Origin: Enterobacter kobei
Lineage (GTDB): Bacteria; Pseudomonadota; Gammaproteobacteria; Enterobacterales; Enterobacteriaceae
Direction: 5' to 3'
Length of the DNA: 64,000 nt
Assembly (NCBI RefSeq): GCF_018323985.1
Contig: NZ_AP024591.1
Location: 50,857 to 114,856, forward strand
Shown here: positions 53,636 through 61,456 of the stretch, piece by piece
Layout: the number at the start of each line of letters is the position of its first letter
How positions within the stretch are numbered: the stretch's first letter is position 1
Notes under the pieces: generated by a model
The model's input: only the letters and a program-made list of their open reading frames with translations
The model's database searches: none
What the model was told of the DNA's origin: nothing
Made by a program: the position numbers and the translations under genes

Positions 53636-54448
53636 CTAGACACTTACGAGCCGTTGATAATACTGGTTTTCATATTCTGTAGGTGACATCTGATCGCTGG
53701 AACCATGCCGACGTTTACTGTTATAAAACATTTCGATGTAATCAAAAATATCGCTGCGGGCTTCTTCCCGCGTTCCGTAGATCTTTTTCTTTATCCGTTC
53801 GCGTTGCAACAACTGGAAAAAGCTTTCTGCAACCGCATTATCATGGCAGTTACCGCGACGGCTCATGCTGCCCTCCAGGCCGTGTGATTTCAGGAACGAC
53901 TGCCACTCATGGCTTGTGTACTGACTGCCCTGATCCGAATGAACCAGCACCTGTTTTTGGGGATTACGCCGCCATACAGCCATCAGCAGTGCGTTCAGGA
54001 CAATGTCCTTTGTCATCCGGGATTGCATGGACCAGCCGATAATTTTGCGTGAGAACAGATCAACAACCACGGCAAGATACAGCCAGCCTTCGTGGGTCCT
54101 GATGTAGGTTATGTCCGTTACCCAACGCTCATCCGGAGCATCCGGATTGAACTGTCGCTGGAGCCTGTTGGGCGACACGATACTGGCCTCGCCTTTACGT
54201 GCCCTCGGGCTCCGGTATCCGACCTGAGCCTTTATCCCGACACGTTTCATCAGTCGCCAGACTCTGTTCACTCCGCACTGTTGCCCGCTGTCCCGCAGAT
54301 CCAGATGGATTTTGCGATAACCATAGACGCATCCCGATTCCAGCCAGAATTGTTTAATCTGTCCTGTCAGTCTCAGGTCTGCCTGATGGCGTTGTGAATG
54401 CAGCTGCTGAAGCCAGGCGTAAAAACCACTGGGATGTACATCCAGCAC
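53636..54448 (-). CDS. IS3-family OrfB (DDE transposase)
   Basis: 270 residues from the first ATG; the true frame begins earlier, near 54500, through a frameshift from orfA. Triad residues: D in WVTDITYIRT, D in VHSDQGSQY, E in VAESFFQLLQRERI. HPSGFYAWL and GYRKIHLDL open the domain as usual. It appears intact. Confidence 0.9.
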   Translation of the reverse strand: MLDVHPSGFYAWLQQLHSQRHQADLRLTGQIKQFWLESGCVYGYRKIHLDLRDSGQQCGVNRVWRLMKRVGIKAQVGYRSPRARKGEASIVSPNRLQRQFNPDAPDERWVTDITYIRTHEGWLYLAVVVDLFSRKIIGWSMQSRMTKDIVLNALLMAVWRRNPQKQVLVHSDQGSQYTSHEWQSFLKSHGLEGSMSRRGNCHDNAVAESFFQLLQRERIKKKIYGTREEARSDIFDYIEMFYNSKRRHGSSDQMSPTEYENQYYQRLVSV

Positions 54449-54504
54449 CCGACAGAGCAGGCGAACAGGCCAGCAACAGGTGTTGTCACGGATAAAGGCT
54501 TACC

Positions 54505-54789
54505 TCAGTCGGACAGCTTTGCGAAGTACGCCGCGGCTTTTTTTAATATGTCCCGTTCGTCGGTAACCCGCTTCAGCTCTTTCTGGAGACGGCGGATCTC
54601 GGCCTGAGCATCTGACTGTTCTTTATTAGTGGAAGAATCCGGACCGTAGTTCTTTATCCAGGCGTAAAGGCTGTGGGTGGTGATATCGAGACGCGTTGCA
54701 ACGCTGGCAACAGAATAACCGCGATCAACAACCTGTTTGACTGCTTCAATTTTAAACTCTTCGGGAAAACGCTTACCGCTCATGGGCAC
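54505..54789 (-). CDS. IS3-family OrfA
   Basis: 94 residues with HTH (KRFPEEFKIEAVKQVVDRGYSVASVATRLDITTHSLYAWIK) and a C-terminal coiled coil (IRRLQKELKRVTDERDILKKAAAYFAK). It pairs with the orfB just downstream. Confidence 0.9.
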   Translation of the reverse strand: MPMSGKRFPEEFKIEAVKQVVDRGYSVASVATRLDITTHSLYAWIKNYGPDSSTNKEQSDAQAEIRRLQKELKRVTDERDILKKAAAYFAKLSD

Positions 54790-54849
54790 CTCTCTTTAAG
54801 CCATCTTAAATGACTCTGAGGTGTCTGTTAAACCCGTGGCGATTCAAAA

Positions 54850-54963
54850 GTTCTGTATTACCGACAGGTCAAGAAACTGAGCATAAGAGAAACTGCTGAA
54901 GCCACCGGTTACAGTACATCTCAGGTCTGCAGGATTCAGGCCCTGTTCAGGCCTGAAAATTAA
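54850..54963 (+). pseudogene. 3' fragment of a serine-recombinase-like gene
   Basis: The open frame ending at TAA 54961-54963 gives LYYRQVKKLSIRETAEATGY and STSQVCRIQALFRPEN, which looks like the C-terminal helix-turn-helix of a resolvase/invertase. The rest is absent; the IS3-family element abuts it. It may be the tail of a lost transposon resolvase. Confidence 0.5.
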
Positions 54964-54990
54964 GCACATTTTCTGAGGCTGGAAATCAAC

Positions 54991-55842
54991 TCATGCTGAC
55001 AGCCTGAGCCTGTTGGCATGGTAAGCAATGTGCTCACCAATAAAGCTGGAAATGAAATAATAGCTGTGGTCGTAACCAGTATGATATCGGAATGATGTGT
55101 TGATGTTCATCTCGTTGCACACTCTTTCAAGACTTTTAGTGCGTAACTGATCTTCATAAAAGGCGTCACTTAATCCCTGGTCAATAAAAATTTCTGGTAA
55201 TTTCGCACCCTGTAAAATGAGACTGACGGGATCGTAGTGCTCCCACGTTTTTTTATTTTCACCCAGGTACGCGGTGAATGCCTGTTGTCCCCATGGCACC
55301 TGAGAAGGTGACACTATTGGTGAAAATGCCGATACACTCACATATTCATCAGGATTTCGCAGCGACAGAACCAGCGCTCCCAGCCCACCCATGGAGTGAC
55401 CGGATATTGATTTCCTTGATGTTACAGGTAAATGCTCCATGACAACATCCGGAAGCTCATGGAGAATATAGTCATACATCCTGTAATGGGTGTTCCACGG
55501 ATGTTCCGTCGCGTTCAGATAAAATCCGGCACCCTGGCCCAGATCGTAGCTGTCAGCATCTGCGACATGCTCTCCACGGGGACTGGTATCAGGAACAACG
55601 ACGATGATGTTGTTCCTGGCTGCATAATGCTGCATACCCGATTTGGTGATGAAATTCTGCTCCGTACAGGTCAGACCCGAGAGCCAGTACAGCACCGGCA
55701 GTTTTTCTGTTGCTGCTTTGGGAGGAAGATAAACACCGAAATTCATCTCACAATTAAGTGTTTGTGAATTATGGCGGTATACGTTTTGCCAGCCGCCAGC
55801 GCTGGCATGCTGCTCGATGAGTTCCATCAGCCTCTGTCTCAT
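54991..55842 (-). CDS. frmB: S-formylglutathione hydrolase
   Basis: 283 residues. Esterase D fold: SGLTCTEQNF, PDTSPRG, and the nucleophile elbow GHSMGGLGAL with catalytic Ser; the Asp and His lie near DQGLSDAFYEDQL and GYDHSYYFI. It hydrolyses S-formylglutathione, the product of FrmA, to formate and glutathione. It is the last gene of the - strand frm cluster, 50 nt after the VOC gene. In E. coli the order is frmRAB; here a VOC gene lies between A and B. Confidence 0.93.
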   Translation of the reverse strand: MRQRLMELIEQHASAGGWQNVYRHNSQTLNCEMNFGVYLPPKAATEKLPVLYWLSGLTCTEQNFITKSGMQHYAARNNIIVVVPDTSPRGEHVADADSYDLGQGAGFYLNATEHPWNTHYRMYDYILHELPDVVMEHLPVTSRKSISGHSMGGLGALVLSLRNPDEYVSVSAFSPIVSPSQVPWGQQAFTAYLGENKKTWEHYDPVSLILQGAKLPEIFIDQGLSDAFYEDQLRTKSLERVCNEMNINTSFRYHTGYDHSYYFISSFIGEHIAYHANRLRLSA

Positions 55843-55892
55843 GGTTATTTCCCCTGACAGGGAGTCAGGGGAGGTCTATTCATAGCCGGACG

Positions 55893-56291
55893 TCAGATGA
55901 ACGTATAAGCCGTGATTTTGTTACCCGCAGGGTCTCGCAGGTAGGCTGCATAGGCTCCAGGGAGATGGCTGCGCGGGCCAGGCTGACCTTCATCTTTCCC
56001 TCCGGCGGCAAGGCCGGCGGCGTGGAAAGCATCAACTTCTTCCGGACTTGCAGCTGCAAAGCCGACAGTTACGCCGTTGGCCGATGGCGCTTCACCGTTG
56101 CCAGGACGTGCAATAATAAAGGCTGGCTTTTCGCGACCATAAAGTACCCAGCCATTGCCAAACGGGCCGAGGTTATTGATGCCAAGCGTACCAAGAACAG
56201 CATCGTAAAAAGCAGCGGATTTTTCAACATCGGATGCACCGATGAAGACGTGGGAAAAAACCTCATTACCAGAAATTACAGGTGTTGCCAT
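55893..56291 (-). CDS. VOC-family (glyoxalase-like) protein in the frm cluster
   Basis: 132 residues with the VOC fold: VFSHVFIGASDVEKSAAFYDAVLGTLG (first beta-alpha unit with a metal-type His), GWVLYGREKPAFII, and AYAAYLRDPAGNKITAYTFI with a C-terminal acidic/metal side. The family covers glyoxalase, bleomycin resistance and dioxygenase proteins. Its place between frmA and frmB suggests a link to glutathione adducts of aldehydes. The reaction itself is not known. Confidence 0.85.
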   Translation of the reverse strand: MATPVISGNEVFSHVFIGASDVEKSAAFYDAVLGTLGINNLGPFGNGWVLYGREKPAFIIARPGNGEAPSANGVTVGFAAASPEEVDAFHAAGLAAGGKDEGQPGPRSHLPGAYAAYLRDPAGNKITAYTFI

Positions 56292-56332
56292 GATCCATTT
56301 CCTTCAGTTGGTTTGACTCAGTTGAGACGCTA

Positions 56333-57442
56333 TCAGTAACGGATTACCGTACGGATTGATTTACCTTCATGCATAAGATCGAAGGCCTCATTGATTTCAT
56401 CCAGCGTCATCGTGTGGGTAACAAATGGCTCCAGTTCAATTTCACCCTTCATGGCATCTTCTACCATGGCCGGAAGCTGCGTACGGCCTTTCACTCCGCC
56501 GAAAGCAGAACCTTTCCATACGCGCCCGGTAACGAGCTGGAATGGACGGGTGGATATCTCCTGCCCGGCGCCGGCCACGCCGATGACAATGGACTGGCCC
56601 CAGCCACGGTGAGCACTTTCCAGCGCCGCACGCATAACGTTGACGTTACCGATACATTCAAAAGTGTGGTCAATGCCCCATTTGTTGATTTCAAGCAGCA
56701 CATCTTTAATCGGTTTGTCATGGTCGTTCGGGTTGATGCAGTCGGTTGCACCGAACTGACGGGCAAGTTCGAATTTGGCCGGGTTGGTGTCGATAGCGAT
56801 AATGCGTCCTGCTTTTGCCTGACGAGCCCCCTGAACGGCAGCCAGACCGATTGCGCCAAGACCAAAAATAGCGACAGAATCTCCAGGCTGTACTTTCGCT
56901 GTGTTATGAACAGCGCCAATCCCGGTAGTCACGCCACAGCCCAGCAGGCAGACGTGTTCATGGTTTGCCTCCGGGTTAATTTTTGCCAGAGAAACCTCGG
57001 CCACTACCGTGTACTCACTGAAGGTGGAGCATCCCATGTAGTGGTAAAGAGGCTGGCCATTGTAAGAAAAGCGGGTGGTTCCGTCAGGCATCAGTCCTTT
57101 TCCCTGAGTTTCGCGAACCGATACACAGAGGTTCGTTTTCCCGGACTGACAGAATTCACACTCCCCGCATTCGGCGGTGTAAAGCGGAATCACATGGTCT
57201 CCCGGCTTCACGCTGGTCACGCCTTCACCGACCTCCACGACGACACCGGCCCCTTCGTGGCCGAGAACCACCGGGAAAACGCCCTCAGGATCGTTCCCGG
57301 AGAGGGTAAAGGCATCGGTGTGGCAGACACCGGTGTGGGTATTTTTAATCAGCACCTCGCCTTTTTTAGGTGGTGCAACATCAATTTCAACAATCTCCAG
57401 GGGCTTCCCTGGTGCAAATGCAACGGCAGCACGTGATTTCAT
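56333..57442 (-). CDS. frmA: S-(hydroxymethyl)glutathione dehydrogenase (class III alcohol dehydrogenase)
   Basis: 369 residues, the usual length. Zinc ligands: C and H in TGVCHTDAFT and GHEGAGVV, and structural C in CGECEFCQSGKTNLC. Rossmann motif GLGAIGLAAVQGAR. IDTNPAKFELARQFGATDCINP and GVTTGIGAVHNTAKV are class III hallmarks. It oxidises the formaldehyde-glutathione adduct with NAD. It follows frmR by 30 nt on the - strand and should be repressed by it. Plasmid copies of this gene give formaldehyde resistance in enterobacteria. Confidence 0.96.
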   Translation of the reverse strand: MKSRAAVAFAPGKPLEIVEIDVAPPKKGEVLIKNTHTGVCHTDAFTLSGNDPEGVFPVVLGHEGAGVVVEVGEGVTSVKPGDHVIPLYTAECGECEFCQSGKTNLCVSVRETQGKGLMPDGTTRFSYNGQPLYHYMGCSTFSEYTVVAEVSLAKINPEANHEHVCLLGCGVTTGIGAVHNTAKVQPGDSVAIFGLGAIGLAAVQGARQAKAGRIIAIDTNPAKFELARQFGATDCINPNDHDKPIKDVLLEINKWGIDHTFECIGNVNVMRAALESAHRGWGQSIVIGVAGAGQEISTRPFQLVTGRVWKGSAFGGVKGRTQLPAMVEDAMKGEIELEPFVTHTMTLDEINEAFDLMHEGKSIRTVIRY

Positions 57443-57472
57443 ATGTAAATTATCCTCAATGTGATGGCTTAG

Positions 57473-57748
57473 CTATTTAAGATAGGCGCGAACCAGTTCA
57501 ATCGTATCGTCAACGGATTTACTGATTTCATGGCTGTAGCTGTCATTCTGGTCAAAGGTTTCCCGTATGTGGCTCTCGAGCACCTCTGCCATAAGACCGT
57601 TAGCTGCTCCGCGAACGGCAGCTATCTGCTGAAGAATGGAACGGCATTCAGCACCATTTTCCAGCGCTCTTTCCAGAGCATCAATCTGACCCCGAATGCG
57701 GCGAACACGGGTAAGGACCTTTTTTTTCTCTTCAGGAGTACTGGGCAT
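57473..57748 (-). CDS. frmR: formaldehyde-sensing repressor FrmR
   Basis: 91 residues of the CsoR/RcnR family. It has Pro2, Cys35 (NGAEC) and His60 (VLESH), the residues used by FrmR to react with formaldehyde, and the first helix RVRRIRGQIDALERALE. It represses the operon in the absence of formaldehyde; adduct formation frees the DNA. It leads the frmR-frmA-VOC-frmB unit. A matching paired operator lies immediately upstream. Confidence 0.95.
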   Translation of the reverse strand: MPSTPEEKKKVLTRVRRIRGQIDALERALENGAECRSILQQIAAVRGAANGLMAEVLESHIRETFDQNDSYSHEISKSVDDTIELVRAYLK

Positions 57749-57774
57749 TATTTACCTCACCATTTTTGATTTTA

Positions 57775-57827
57775 TATACTATAATGGAGTATATAATCAT
57801 CGTCAATGCATACTCCACTATAGTATA
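57775..57827. promoter_or_regulatory. paired FrmR operator
   Basis: tatactataatggagtat at 57775-57792 is inverted, with one mismatch, at 57810-57827 (atactccactatagtata). Each arm has the AT-flanked GC-rich centre of CsoR/FrmR-type sites, 27 nt before the frmR start on the - strand. Two sites facing each other suggest binding of two tetramers over the promoter. Confidence 0.8.
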
Positions 57828-58188
57828 GAGAAGGATAAACACAATTGTTTACATTTACGATATAAATCATATATTTATATGATTTCTGGCTGTGATGCTG
57901 TCGGAAGGAAAGTTACTACAAAAATGATATCTACCGATACGGAATTTGGGGCATAGGCGGTTCTGTTAAATTTCGGCAGATATTGGCTCATCATTGATGG
58001 TCAAAAAATGAGCCTAACGTACAATAATTTTCGATATCCAAACTGACCCCTAATAGCGCTCAGCGCTCAGTGCTTTGGCATTCCACTTTGAGCGTTTCAC
58101 GTACCATGTTGAGCAGTTTCTTTCATCAGTCACGGTACGATTATCCCGGTAATCTCCCTGTAATCACATCATCGAAACGGAGTAACAC
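57828..58188. other. intergenic region with a Tn3-type end and the MBL promoter
   Basis: A 38-nt Tn3-like terminal repeat lies at 58013-58050. A gcgctcagcgctcagtgc repeat and an inverted pair of cacgtaccatg / tcacggtacga lie at 58058-58130. The MBL gene's ribosome site (aacggagtaacac) ends the region. No gene is supported. Confidence 0.5.
58013..58050. repeat. Tn3-family-like terminal inverted repeat
   Basis: Read on the - strand it starts GGGGTCAGTTTGGATATCGA and ends near ACGTTAGG after 38 nt, the length and form of Tn3-family ends (GGGG...ACGTTAAG). The body would lie to its left, that is, on the frm side. A diverged copy in the same orientation is at 61419-61456. Confidence 0.6.
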
Positions 58189-59064
58189 ATGACTTCACAA
58201 CTTAACTGGCAGGCACCGGCCATAAATCGCAAAAAAGTGGGCGACATGACTGTGACCATGCTCAGTGATGGTTACCTGGACGTATCCTTCGAGCTGCTGT
58301 CTGGCATTGATGGCTCTCGTGCTGAGGCGCTACTTCAGAAGCGCGGCGCTCCGACATTGCCTCGTATCAATATCAATGTTTATGTTATCCAGACACCTGA
58401 TCGTACCATTCTGGTAGACAGTGGCGCAGGCGGTATTAATGGCTGGGGAGGTCGTCTTCAGGTTGCCCTGGCAGCAGCAGGCATTGACCCGCTTGCGATT
58501 GATACCATCCTGCTGACTCATGCACACCCGGACCACATTGGTGGCCTTGCCGGTCCTCTGCAGACGCCGGTGTTTCGTAATGTTCAGCAGCTTTATGTTC
58601 ATGAGAAAGAGCTCGAATTCTGGCGCGATGAAACTATTTCAGCTGGCGCACCTGATGCTTTTAAACCTTTCTTTGAAGTAGCCAAAAACGCTTTTAACGC
58701 TTACGGTGACAAGCTGATGCTGTTCCGTGAGGAAGCTATCCTGCCGGGCATTCAGACTGTAGAACTGTTTGGACACACACCGGGCCACAGCGGATACCTG
58801 CTGGGCGATGAAAAAGAGTCTCTGCTCATCTGGGGCGATATTGTACATTTCCCACACGTCCAGATTGCTCAGCCTGAGGTTACTATCGCATTCGACAGCG
58901 ATCCTGTTGCCGCTGCTGCTGTTCGCGTCAAACTGCTTGACCGTGCGGCGAGTGATAATCTGGCCGTGAGTGGTATGCATTTTAACCTGCCGACGACCGG
59001 TAAGGTTGTACGTGACGGCAGTAGCTATGCGCTGAACTACGACCTCTGGTCACCCGCAGTCTGA
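58189..59064 (+). CDS. MBL-fold metallo-hydrolase
   Basis: 291 residues. Metal-binding THAHPDHIGG at 110-119 (H111, H113, D115, H116), later GHTPGHSGY and GDIVHFPHVQ supply the third His and Asp. NVYVIQTPDRTILVDSGAGG opens the fold. The ATG has a clear ribosome site (cggagtaaca). The family includes glyoxalase II, lactonases and others; substrate cannot be told. The neighbourhood (formaldehyde, glutathione) makes a thioester or lactone plausible. Confidence 0.88.
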   Translation: MTSQLNWQAPAINRKKVGDMTVTMLSDGYLDVSFELLSGIDGSRAEALLQKRGAPTLPRININVYVIQTPDRTILVDSGAGGINGWGGRLQVALAAAGIDPLAIDTILLTHAHPDHIGGLAGPLQTPVFRNVQQLYVHEKELEFWRDETISAGAPDAFKPFFEVAKNAFNAYGDKLMLFREEAILPGIQTVELFGHTPGHSGYLLGDEKESLLIWGDIVHFPHVQIAQPEVTIAFDSDPVAAAAVRVKLLDRAASDNLAVSGMHFNLPTTGKVVRDGSSYALNYDLWSPAV

Positions 59065-59132
59065 TCCTCCGCCTTCCTTGTGCGGCAGTGCCACCGGGGA
59101 GGGCTCCTTTCCCGGATATCTTCTGTTAACTC

Positions 59133-59730
59133 ATGAATATGACATCCTCACAAAAGAACTGGCTTATTGCCATAACTGGTTGTTTGTCTTTCTCTGGAGC
59201 ACGGGCTTTGTTGCAGCTAAATTCACCGTTCAGTTCAGCGGGCCCTTTCACCTGCTGTTCTTACGCGGGGCGTTTTCCTGCCTGATATTCCTGTTATGCA
59301 CTGGCATTCAGGTCGCGCTTCCCTCCCCGGGCAGGTATTGTGCGCAATCTGATTGTAGGGCTCTTTCTGCAGAGTTTTTTCCTCGGAGGGTGTTTTTACG
59401 CGATTCACCGGGGTATGCCGGCAGGGATTGTGGCTTTTATCACGGGTCTTCAGCCGGTGCTGACGGCCATACTGGTATCAGTGCTGCAACGTAAGCACCT
59501 CCGACCGCGTAAATGGTTCGGAATTGCGGTCGGCTTTGCCGGGGTATATCTGGTTCTCTCACCTGGTCAGCACAGCTTTTCATTAGATCCAGCGGCTTTT
59601 GGATCAGTAATTATCGGTGTGCTGGGTGTGACCATTGGTGCGCTTTATCAGCGTCGCGCACAAGGTGAAGGCCATATCTTCGCTAACACGTTTTTACAGT
59701 ACGTCACGCTGACCTTCTCTATGGGCCTGA
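59133..59730 (+). pseudogene. EamA-family transporter, frameshifted and truncated
   Basis: HNWLFVFLWSTGFVAAKFTVQFSGPFHLLFLRGAF is in one frame and RNLIVGLFLQSFFLGGCFYAIHRGMPAGIVAFITGLQPVLTAILV in another; the start ATG (59133) is in a third. At least two frameshifts, and the 3' half is replaced by the IS fragment at 59731. EamA proteins export small metabolites; this copy is dead. Confidence 0.85.
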
Positions 59731-60252
59731 TAGCCAAAACGCCTGCGCTCCAGTGCCAGTTCAGTAATACGCCCTGATAAATGGGCATCAGCCGCCGGAC
59801 GCTGAGCGTCATAGCGGCAGGCCGACAGGAACAAACCTGTGAGTCTGCAGGCACGACGTTGCGACAGACCGGTCGCATCACACATCAACACCACGACTTC
59901 GCGCTTCTGGTCTGTCGTCAGTACTTTCGCCCCAGAGCCACCTGACGCGCCTCCTTATCCAGCATGGTCTCGGCGAGCAGCTTCTTGAGTCTGGCGTTCT
60001 CTTCCTCAAGTGACTTCAGGCGCTTAACCTCAGGCACCTCCATGCCGCCATACTTCTTACGCCAGGTATAAAACGTGGCGTCGGAAATGGCGTGCTTACG
60101 GCAGAGTTCCCGGGCTGAAACGCCGGCTTCAGCCTCGCGGAGGATACTGATGATCTGTTCATCGGAAAAACGCTTCTTCATGGGGATGTCCTCATGTGGC
60201 TTATGAAGACATTACTAACATCGCAGTGTATTAATCAACGGGGAGCAGGTCA
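59731..60252 (-). mobile_element. truncated inverted copy of the IS at 45369
   Basis: It keeps the left terminus (TGACCTGCTCCCCGTTGATT on the - strand, ending at 60252), all of orfA and the first ~55 codons of orfB, then stops in tagccaaaacgcctgcg. Two OrfA changes (ETMLDKEARQ for EAMLDKEALQ) show that it is not a very recent duplicate. Confidence 0.9.
59918..60181 (-). CDS. IS3-family OrfA in the truncated copy
   Basis: 87 residues, nearly identical to the OrfA at 45440. Without a full OrfB it cannot transpose but may still bind IS ends. Confidence 0.85.
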   Translation of the reverse strand: MKKRFSDEQIISILREAEAGVSARELCRKHAISDATFYTWRKKYGGMEVPEVKRLKSLEEENARLKKLLAETMLDKEARQVALGRKY

Positions 60253-60765
60253 CGCTTCTAAATATTCATCAACCGACACGGGCGGTTTCCGTAAACAACT
60301 GCGCTGCGTAGTTACGGCCGAAAGCACAAGTGCTCTATTTAAATCGAATAAATCCATAACAAAATCGTCAGGATGCAACGCTTCGATACCAAAGGCATCA
60401 AGAGCAGCTGCCAGAAAATCTTTAAGATTAAACGTCACAATGATTTCAGCATTGCTACGGACAGCAGCTGCGGCAACATGCCGATCATCTACATCAGGTA
60501 AATCAATGCTATCAATCAGAGGCTCAAAGCCGGTGACCATCGCATCAGGAACGGCTTTATTCATTAGCATGGCAGTGCGTTGAATTTGATCTTCAGTTAG
60601 ATCCGTTCTGTTTGCTAACAGGTGACGTTGCCACTCATTTTCGATAATGGCTGACCATTTTGGTTGGTACAATCCGGTCAGCCCCAATCGAATCAGTAAT
60701 TCCCTTAGAAATGACGGGTACAGTACGCAAGCATCTAAAACTACGGGATAAGGTGTGTGGTTCAT
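60250..60765 (-). CDS. PIN-domain toxin with a replaced C terminus
   Basis: 171 residues. PIN ribonuclease features: YPVVLDACVLYPS (first Asp), QPKWSAIIENEW, DVDDRHVAAAAV and IIVTFNLKDF. The stop codon (60250-60252) is supplied by the terminus of the IS fragment, so the natural C terminus is probably cut by some residues. The catalytic part is complete. It starts at the antitoxin stop (1-nt overlap). It would cleave RNA if free of antitoxin. Confidence 0.82.
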   Translation of the reverse strand: MNHTPYPVVLDACVLYPSFLRELLIRLGLTGLYQPKWSAIIENEWQRHLLANRTDLTEDQIQRTAMLMNKAVPDAMVTGFEPLIDSIDLPDVDDRHVAAAAVRSNAEIIVTFNLKDFLAAALDAFGIEALHPDDFVMDLFDLNRALVLSAVTTQRSCLRKPPVSVDEYLEA

Positions 60766-61241
60766 TAGTAAAGTCCATGCTCTTGGCTTAGATCTGCCAA
60801 CTCCTGCATAGCTTTATTGCTATCGCTATCTCGCTGATCCTTGTAATTCATCAAATCGGCGAAAAGCACGCGGCGATGGCGACCTGTTTTATGAAAAGGC
60901 AGCTTCCCATCTTCCAGCAGTTTCACCATATGAGGGCGTGAAACATTCAGAATATTGGCGGCTTCCTGCGTGGTCAATTCAGCATGCACAGGAACGACTT
61001 GCACCGCGTTACCAAGTGCTAGTTCACCCAAAATCGACATAAGCAACGTCAGTGAAGACGTCGGTAGTTCGATTTGATGAGTTACGTTATCTGCATCCTG
61101 AATCGAAATTTTCTGTGTTTCCATTTTTGTGGAGAGGTAGGCGGCAAGCTCCCTTTGTCCACGTACAGCTGCCTCAATCTCCCCTTTAGCCGGAAGGCTA
61201 AGGCTATCAAGAATTGAGTTTGTCATTGTGTAGTATTCCAA
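60765..61241 (-). CDS. antitoxin with helix-turn-helix (excisionase-type)
   Basis: 158 residues. VHAELTTQEAANILNVSRPHMVKLLEDGKLPFHKTGRHRRVLFADLMNYKDQ is an excisionase/MerR-like DNA-binding domain. The N-terminal region (LDSLSLPAKGEIEAAVRGQRELAAYLSTK) may form dimers. It should bind and silence the PIN toxin and repress its own promoter. TA pairs of this type occur as passengers near the ends of Tn3-family transposons; a Tn3-like end lies ~180 nt upstream. Confidence 0.83.
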   Translation of the reverse strand: MEYYTMTNSILDSLSLPAKGEIEAAVRGQRELAAYLSTKMETQKISIQDADNVTHQIELPTSSLTLLMSILGELALGNAVQVVPVHAELTTQEAANILNVSRPHMVKLLEDGKLPFHKTGRHRRVLFADLMNYKDQRDSDSNKAMQELADLSQEHGLY

Positions 61242-61250
61242 TTGTTTAAG

Positions 61251-61390
61251 TTTCGATTTTACGGTTTCGGTTTACAGTTTCGGTTTTACAGTTTCGGTTT
61301 TACGGTTTCGGTATTGATATGACGACAGCTGTTATAACTGAGATTATACGAAATAAACGAAAAACGAAATAAACGAAACAAACGAAAAAC
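61251..61390. repeat. two short-repeat arrays upstream of the antitoxin
   Basis: At 61251-61312 a ~14-nt unit (tttcggttttacag and variants) recurs about four times. At 61349-61390 acgaaa units recur (acgaaataaacgaaaaacga). TTTCG and CGAAA are complementary, so the arrays face each other across the presumed promoter. They are probable operators of the antitoxin. Confidence 0.7.
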
Positions 61391-61418
61391 TGGGTAAATC
61401 CTGCTGACTGCAAAGTTG

Positions 61419-61456
61419 TAGGTATGTACTAAATTTTCGGATCTCCAAACTGCCCC
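61419..61456. repeat. second Tn3-family-like terminal repeat
   Basis: On the - strand it reads GGGGCAGTTTGGAGATCCGA and continues aaaatttagtacatacc. It aligns along its length with 58013-58050 and has the same orientation. It marks the boundary between the accessory block and the replicon. Confidence 0.6.

Larger units (their letters stand above)
53618..54846 (-). mobile_element. IS3-family element, complete
   Basis: Inverted ends TGAATCGCCACGGATAATCT and TGAATCGCCACGGGTTTAAC enclose orfA and orfB on the - strand. The flanks (aata left, aaag right) do not form a clear target duplication. It lies between an IS903-like remnant and a recombinase remnant. Confidence 0.85.

Noticed and set aside
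56369..57436. 355-codon open frame opposite frmA
   Set aside because: Covers frmA exactly on the other strand; frmA has all family motifs.
61251..61390. CRISPR array
   Set aside because: Units are about 14 nt or shorter, adjacent and without unique spacers; no cas genes. No CRISPR was seen elsewhere.
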